DNA of 64,000 nt. Origin: Lycium barbarum. Lineage: Eukaryota; Streptophyta; Magnoliopsida; Solanales; Solanaceae. A program made the translations under genes and the position numbers. Every line of letters begins with the position of its first letter. Position 1 is the first letter of the stretch. Positions 61,101 to 64,000 of the stretch are shown here, in pieces. The stretch is taken from the NCBI RefSeq assembly GCF_019175385.1, contig NC_083348.1:3239001-3303000 (forward strand). Reading direction: 5' to 3'. Below the pieces are notes generated by a model. That model did not search any database and was not told the origin of the DNA. It was given only the letters and a program-made list of their open reading frames with translations.

Positions 61101-62455
61101 GATTACTAGTTTAGATCTATTGATAATGTAACAATTTTATTAATGTGGTAGGGAATTCCCAACATACACGTGGTATACAAAATTAGAGAACCTACAAAGA
61201 ACATTACTAGTACAGATATAGTGACGACGTAAGGGCGAATAGTTTTTGGGGAAAAAAAGCAAATATTAAAAATTTGTCATGCGCACAGATAGTACTAGTC
61301 ACCTGCCTCTCTACCTCCTAAGGTAGGGGTAAGGTCTGCGTACACTCTGCCCTCCCCAGACCCCACTTTGTGGGGTTTCACTGGATATGTTGTGAGAGAT
61401 AGTACTTGGTACCAGTAAAATACCAAGTCTAGGTTGGGCGAAATCAAGGAAGTTAAGAAAGAAAGGTCACAGAGAACAATACCAACTGTAGTCATACCAT
61501 ACACAGAGCTGCCAGTGTGGCGCTGCCACATAATCCCAGTTGGGACTGTAGCACAGACTGGTAATTGGCTGTAAGTTGCATGCTTATTAAGTAACTCAAC
61601 CCACCCACTACAAGATTTTCTCTGCTTTCTATGGCTATAAATTATCATTGCAGGCGTAACTAATAGGGTAACTAGGTTAAGTACAGGTCTTGCACAAGTA
61701 TTTTGTTCAGAAACTGATATACCGCTTTATGAGTTTACGTGGCGAAAACTGACAGGACCCTAGTCTTCCACTTTGTGCCTGGCAAGTCCAACACCAACAA
61801 AAATGAAAGAAAGTCAACATAACCCTGAAATTGCAGGCAGTATCGCTACCTCTTTGGTTTAGTTGATGGCAATTTTGACAAAGGTTTGTTGAGGTGCGCT
61901 TAAGCCCTGAAGCTAGGTGCAAGATAAGTTGTGTGCTTCCCGCACTTAACTGGCACTTCAGTGCCGGCAATGAGGCAATAAGGCGTGCATCACACCACCC
62001 ACAGGCTTTGTCTTAAGGAGAGCGACACTAAACAATAAATATTTCACCTAACTGTATTTTGTTTCAATTTTTTGTTTATCTTACCGTTGTTGGGATCAAC
62101 AGTTATTATCCTTAGACTACATATATAATTTTTATCTTTCCCTTCAATTGCCCCGTTTTCCATTGAGGCCCGTGCTTCATTTAAGCTTTACGCTTAAAAC
62201 CCCAACTGACTTCAGTGCTTCTTTTCTCTTTTTGGACTTAGATAACTCAGGTTGCCTGCCCCTACTAGCGCGTTCCTAGTTACTACCACACAAAGAGATA
62301 AGGTGTATCTTAGAAACAGTGAGCTGCATTACTGACTCCGTAAAAGCTGCTTTTTCCAAGAGCAGAAACTCAAATTTCTGTAATATTATGTCTACCTGAA
62401 TACTGCAATCACGCTCTCCGAAGTGCACGACATTACCATATTTATCAGCCAAAAC
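55165..62455 (-). CDS. CAC2: biotin carboxylase subunit of plastid acetyl-CoA carboxylase (3' part)
   Basis: Nine minus-strand exons with GT-AG introns: 62396-62455, 60665-60850, 60454-60546, 59929-60010, 58547-58653, 58030-58105, 56736-56782, 56591-56653, 55165-55218. They join into 255 codons plus TGA, about half of the usual ~535 residues; the ATP-grasp front half and transit peptide lie beyond 64000. Key blocks: [20 protein letters not shown], then [29 protein letters not shown] with the catalytic Glu/Asn/Arg loop, [55 protein letters not shown]. The enzyme uses ATP and bicarbonate to carboxylate biotin on BCCP, the first step of plastid fatty acid synthesis. The short last exon ([17 protein letters not shown]) is a weakly conserved tail. 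All visible exons are intact. Confidence 0.95.
55929..55952. repeat. (GT)n microsatellite
   Basis: About 12 GT units followed by an ACAC/TATG-rich imperfect tract, in the last intron of the biotin carboxylase gene. Confidence 0.9.
56860..56923 (-). mobile_element. 64-base Au SINE 3' fragment
   Basis: Plus strand GGGCAGCCCGATGCACTAAG and GGGCCGGACCACAA are the reverse complement of the Au SINE end. Flanked by GGAAGTGGCAGAAAACTTT (56841-56859) and GGAAGTGGCAGTAAAACTTT (56924-56943), a duplication with one extra base. It lies in a biotin carboxylase intron. Confidence 0.85.
57395..57885. mobile_element. fold-back MITE with long inverted ends
   Basis: Left end GGCTTAATACATAGACAGCC and right end, reversed, GGCTTAATACTTAGACAACC. 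The pairing goes on inward for about 100 bases (for example CACTTGAACACATAATGAGG against ATTATGTGTTCAAGTGCTCA). Flanked by TATTAAAA on both sides (57387-57394 and 57886-57893). A T-run lies in the inner part of the right arm. It lies in the intron between biotin carboxylase exons 58030-58105 and 56736-56782. Confidence 0.75.
58763..58909 (-). mobile_element. RTE/SINE 3'-tail insertion, 147 bases
   Basis: The reverse complement of the family A tail (GGTAAGGTCTGTGTACACTT, ending TGTTG). Perfect 16-base duplications GGTGGAACAGCAAAAA lie at 58747-58762 and 58910-58925. It lies in a biotin carboxylase intron, next to a poly(A) run of 20. Confidence 0.88.
59661..59898. repeat. tandem duplication in intron
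   Basis: Two copies of an approximately 100-130 base unit: TCAGAAACTAAGTGATTCCG ... GTGAGAGTTTACGTTGGAGA from 59661 and CAGAAAGCTAAGTGATTCAC ... GTGAGAGTTTTACGTTGGAG from about 59764. The second copy has an inner repeat of ACTTATCCAGGCACACTC. It ends about 30 bases before the exon at 59929-60010. Confidence 0.8.
61297..61396 (+). mobile_element. RTE/SINE 3'-tail insertion, 100 bases
   Basis: Carries GGTAGGGGTAAGGTCTGCGT and CTCCCCAGACCCCACTTTG and ends ATATGTTGTGAG. Flanked by AGATAGTACT at 61287-61296 and 61397-61406. It lies in the intron between biotin carboxylase exons 62396-62455 and 60665-60850. Confidence 0.85.
61880..62270. repeat. degenerate repeat in biotin carboxylase intron
   Basis: Wording such as CTTAAGCCCTGAAGCTAGGT and ACAGGCTTTGTCTTAAGGAG is familiar from dispersed plant repeats rich in GCGCTT/GAAGCG. 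I could not define ends or class. Confidence 0.35.
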
Positions 62456-63240
62456 CTGCATATGACAAAAGTTGTGAATCAGCAAGGCTGAAATCAGACC
62501 CTCTAAGAAAATTGACGATAATTGAAAAAATCAGATTGGTAATAACTCAATTGACACATATAGCCAGATAAAACAAATACATAATCAAGAGACATATAGC
62601 ATATTCAATCAATACACTTAAATTCATCTCAGTTCTAAGGACACAATACCCTAATCATGTGGCAGCAATTTTCTCATATTCAATAATGTCATCGATAATG
62701 GAGTTACGCACACAATCAAAGCACGCAAAATAAGGGAGAAAACCAGCATTTAGGTCATCTTCAGTAAACCTGGTGATTTTATTTTCTCGGTGAATACTTA
62801 TTTCACATCTGACGTACTCAATATGCATCAAGTATATGGATACTAAAGGGAGAAGCAGACTCCAGAACGAATTCATTAAATTTATCAGCAACTGCAGACT
62901 CAATAAACATGCCATCCTTTGAATAACAACTAAGATTTATTAAATACTAAAATAGTAGATATATCTTGACTGACATACCTAAAGCAGACAAAGAAGTTGG
63001 TGAGAGAAGAAATTTGCAGAAAGGAAGCAAGATCAAGAATAAGAAATGCCAGCAGCCCTCTTCTCCACACCAATTTTCATCCCAGCAAAGAGAGATGCAA
63101 ACCTCACTATTTTTTCCCATATGGGTTCAAAGGACCATGATACCTCCAAAAGATTGTTTACGGTACATTGTCCATTCCAATGAGTGACCAGGAATACTTT
63201 TGAAATGGCATATTTTTCAGTGACAAAACTGATACTCGTT
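62456..63240. other. biotin carboxylase intron, no exon seen
   Basis: The exon before VLADKYG should end in a YVQNPRHIEFQ-like sequence. It is not present between 62456 and 64000, so this intron runs beyond the window. Confidence 0.6.
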
Positions 63241-64000
63241 CTTTTTTTTTTTTTTTTTTTTTTTTGAAACTGGTAATGTTGTATTCCTCAGCATTAAGGA
63301 TATGCTGGCAACCTTAAGACCAAAAAAAAAAAAAAAAGATAAGAAAAAGGGATAGATACTACTTACAGAGAGCCTAACAAATCTACAAGCTCTGATTCCT
63401 CTATTTCTTTCTCTTTACACCAAAAATAAAAAGATACAATACAATTCCATTTAACTATGTGAATGGAATTGGACCTATCTTCAAAGATTCTACTATTCCT
63501 CTCTTTCCACAGAGTCCACCAGATACAGTGCGGGATAATTCTCCACCATTTCTTCTGGCTCTTGCTTCCTCCTCTTCTAATCCAGCAACTCAGTAGATCT
63601 GCAATGTGCTCAGGCATGGTCCATGTTGTGTTTGTAAGGGTAAAAAATAAAGCCCCCATAACTGTGCAGTGAATTTACAATGCAGAAAGAGATGGCTGTT
63701 GGTCTCATCTGTTTCCCCACATAGTGGACATCTGGAGACAATGATCTGTCCCTTTCTCTTCAAAACTTCATGAGTCAAACAAGCCCTTCTAACTACCAGC
63801 CATGTAAAGCATTTCACTTTAGTTGGTGCGATTTTTTTCCAAACATTTTTCCACAAAATTTGCTGGTTTCTGTTTTGTTGTGCATTGACAATTTCATAGA
63901 CCCTTTTAACTGAAAATTGCCCATCCTTGTTATGTTTCCATCTTATAGAGTCTGAATCTGTTGTAGTGCCACTGAAGCCCTCCAATTCATGCAATAACTT
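63241..64000 (-). mobile_element. L1-type LINE, runs off the window
   Basis: The poly(A) end is seen as 24 T residues at 63242-63265 on the plus strand. The minus strand then reads the C-terminal zinc-binding domain of an L1 polymerase: GQFSVKRVYEIVNAQQN, KIAPTKVKCFTWLVVRRACL, SRCPLCGETDETNSHLFLHC, and after a frameshift WRIIPHCIWWTLWKERNSRI and FWCKEKE. It is similar to the LINE at 2456-3523 but not the same copy. It lies in an intron of the biotin carboxylase gene, in the gene's own direction. Confidence 0.88.

Overview
The window looks like nuclear DNA of a dicot, most likely a Solanaceae species. It is AT-rich, has split genes with GT-AG introns, and is packed with retrotransposons whose 3' tails, LTR ends and SINEs I recognise from nightshade genomes. 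About 4 kb is gene exon and nearby leader or UTR. Most of the rest is transposon sequence in various states of decay. There is no CRISPR array, operon, rRNA gene or convincing tRNA gene.

Three nuclear protein genes can be supported. (1) An SF3B5/SF3b10-like splicing-factor subunit lies on the minus strand at about 3.99-4.74 kb. Its first coding exon is only six bases and its last exon was not found. (2) A DIVARICATA/SRM1-type two-repeat MYB transcription factor lies on the plus strand at 16.24-30.49 kb. Its two coding exons are separated by a 13.4 kb intron filled with SINEs, RTE and L1 LINEs, a complete TRIM and a DNA transposon. (3) The 3' half of the plastid acetyl-CoA carboxylase biotin carboxylase gene lies on the minus strand at 55.17-62.46 kb, with nine exons that join in frame. 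Its 5' exons are beyond the window.

Layout: 0-5.4 kb, an L1 fragment and SF3B5; 5.4-13.3 kb, Tekay-like LTR pieces, one split by a 4.1 kb solo-LTR-like insertion; 14-30.5 kb, the MYB gene; 31.3-53.9 kb, a nested pile of LTR retrotransposons (copia on minus, a giant-LTR Tat/Ogre-like element on plus, an Athila-like element on minus, and a copia 3' end on plus); 54-64 kb, a MITE, the biotin carboxylase gene, and an L1 LINE in its intron running off the end.

The most unusual object is a mitochondrial nad7 fragment (about 37.2-38.5 kb, minus strand) inside the giant LTR. It carries the 3' end of group II intron 2, including domain V, then exon 3 joined directly to exon 4, then the 5' end of intron 4. 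Intron 3 is cleanly absent, yet sites normally changed by C-to-U RNA editing are still in genomic form. Several short retroelement insertions have target-site duplications that can be read directly from the sequence.
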